Part shown: one piece after another, positions 63,968-64,000 of the stretch
How positions within the stretch are numbered: the first letter of the stretch is position 1
Layout of the letters: each line of letters opens with the position of its first letter
DNA from: Lysobacter changpingensis
GTDB taxonomy: Bacteria; Pseudomonadota; Gammaproteobacteria; Xanthomonadales; Xanthomonadaceae
Length of the DNA stretch: 64,000 nucleotides
Direction of reading: 5' to 3'
NCBI RefSeq assembly: GCF_017308985.1
Contig: NZ_JADWPE010000003.1
Location: forward strand, 372,001-436,000
Program-made: the position numbers and the translations under genes
Notes under the pieces: model-generated
Database searches by the model: none
The model's input: the letters and a program-made list of their open reading frames with translations, nothing else
Told to the model about the DNA's origin: nothing

Positions 63968-64000
63968 GCGCATCTAACCGAGCGGTCGCACGAGGGCCGC

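Larger units (their letters stand above)
58445..64000. mobile_element. Decayed prophage remnant, right end beyond window
   Basis: Starts inside the LysR gene. It includes a coat-protein pseudogene, a lysis cassette (membrane protein, holin, endolysin), hypothetical phage genes, higBA, AlpA, a methylase/J-like chimera and a RuvC-like fragment. No integrase, terminase or tail gene is present in this portion. Several junctions join pieces of unrelated genes. The right boundary lies past 64000. Confidence 0.85.

Overview
This is a GC-rich window from a gammaproteobacterial chromosome, most likely Lysobacter or a close relative in the Lysobacteraceae (Xanthomonadaceae). Pointers are the carA-orf-carB arrangement, the hrcA-grpE-dnaK-dnaJ block followed by recN/fur/bamE and ratA/rnfH/smpB, a proline/alanine-rich 'transmembrane repetitive' protein, a lexA-imuA-imuB-dnaE2 mutasome operon, a tmRNA tag ANDDNYALAA and intergenic hairpin repeats of the type common in this family. 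No rRNA, tRNA, CRISPR array or complete insertion sequence was seen. All calls come from reading the sequence; no database search was run.

Layout. 0-6 kb: pyrimidine/arginine and lysine biosynthesis (carB partial, carA, dapB), a lipoprotein, a possible broken small membrane gene and a secreted DUF3857/transglutaminase-like protein. 6-16 kb: heat-shock genes with a near-consensus sigma-32 promoter in front of grpE, then recN, fur, bamE, rnfH, ratA and smpB. 16-19 kb: a CHASE/PAS histidine kinase overlapping a small Cro-like regulator, a divergent XRE-type regulator with two operator-like dyads between them, then ssrA. 19-31 kb: accessory and stress functions (topoisomerase IB, GIY-YIG-like protein, cupin, MgtC, ABC1 kinase, CBS pair, DUF4142 lipoprotein, a sigma-54 response regulator with a 71-residue histidine-kinase-dimerisation-like partner, and a glycine/tyrosine-rich BON protein). 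31-42 kb: repetitive membrane protein, NfuA-like protein, pterin dehydratase, a TonB-like lipoprotein, a damaged orphan HigA, divergent rluC/rne with a structured rne leader, a NarL-type regulator, an M28 peptidase and a PEP-mutase-family enzyme.

42.2-47.2 kb is an island: a VgrG N-terminus abruptly joined, out of frame, to the C-terminus of a large membrane-active type VI effector, then a tandemly duplicated effector-tip/immunity cassette. The island is bracketed by two imperfect copies of one ~175-bp sequence, one just after the PEP-mutase gene and one just before lexA. The 47.2-53.2 kb SOS mutasome operon has a perfect 7-bp dyad whose spacer is the predicted -10 hexamer of lexA.

53-58 kb carries a TauE/SafE permease and a stray copy of its 3' end, lipoproteins, a DUF1254/DUF1214 protein and azoR. 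From 58.4 kb to the end is a decayed prophage that truncates the azoR-divergent LysR gene. It holds a P22-type coat gene with two frameshifts, a lysis cassette, a higBA toxin-antitoxin pair with a nested palindrome upstream, an AlpA regulator, a truncated adenine-methylase/J-like chimera and a truncated RuvC-like gene.
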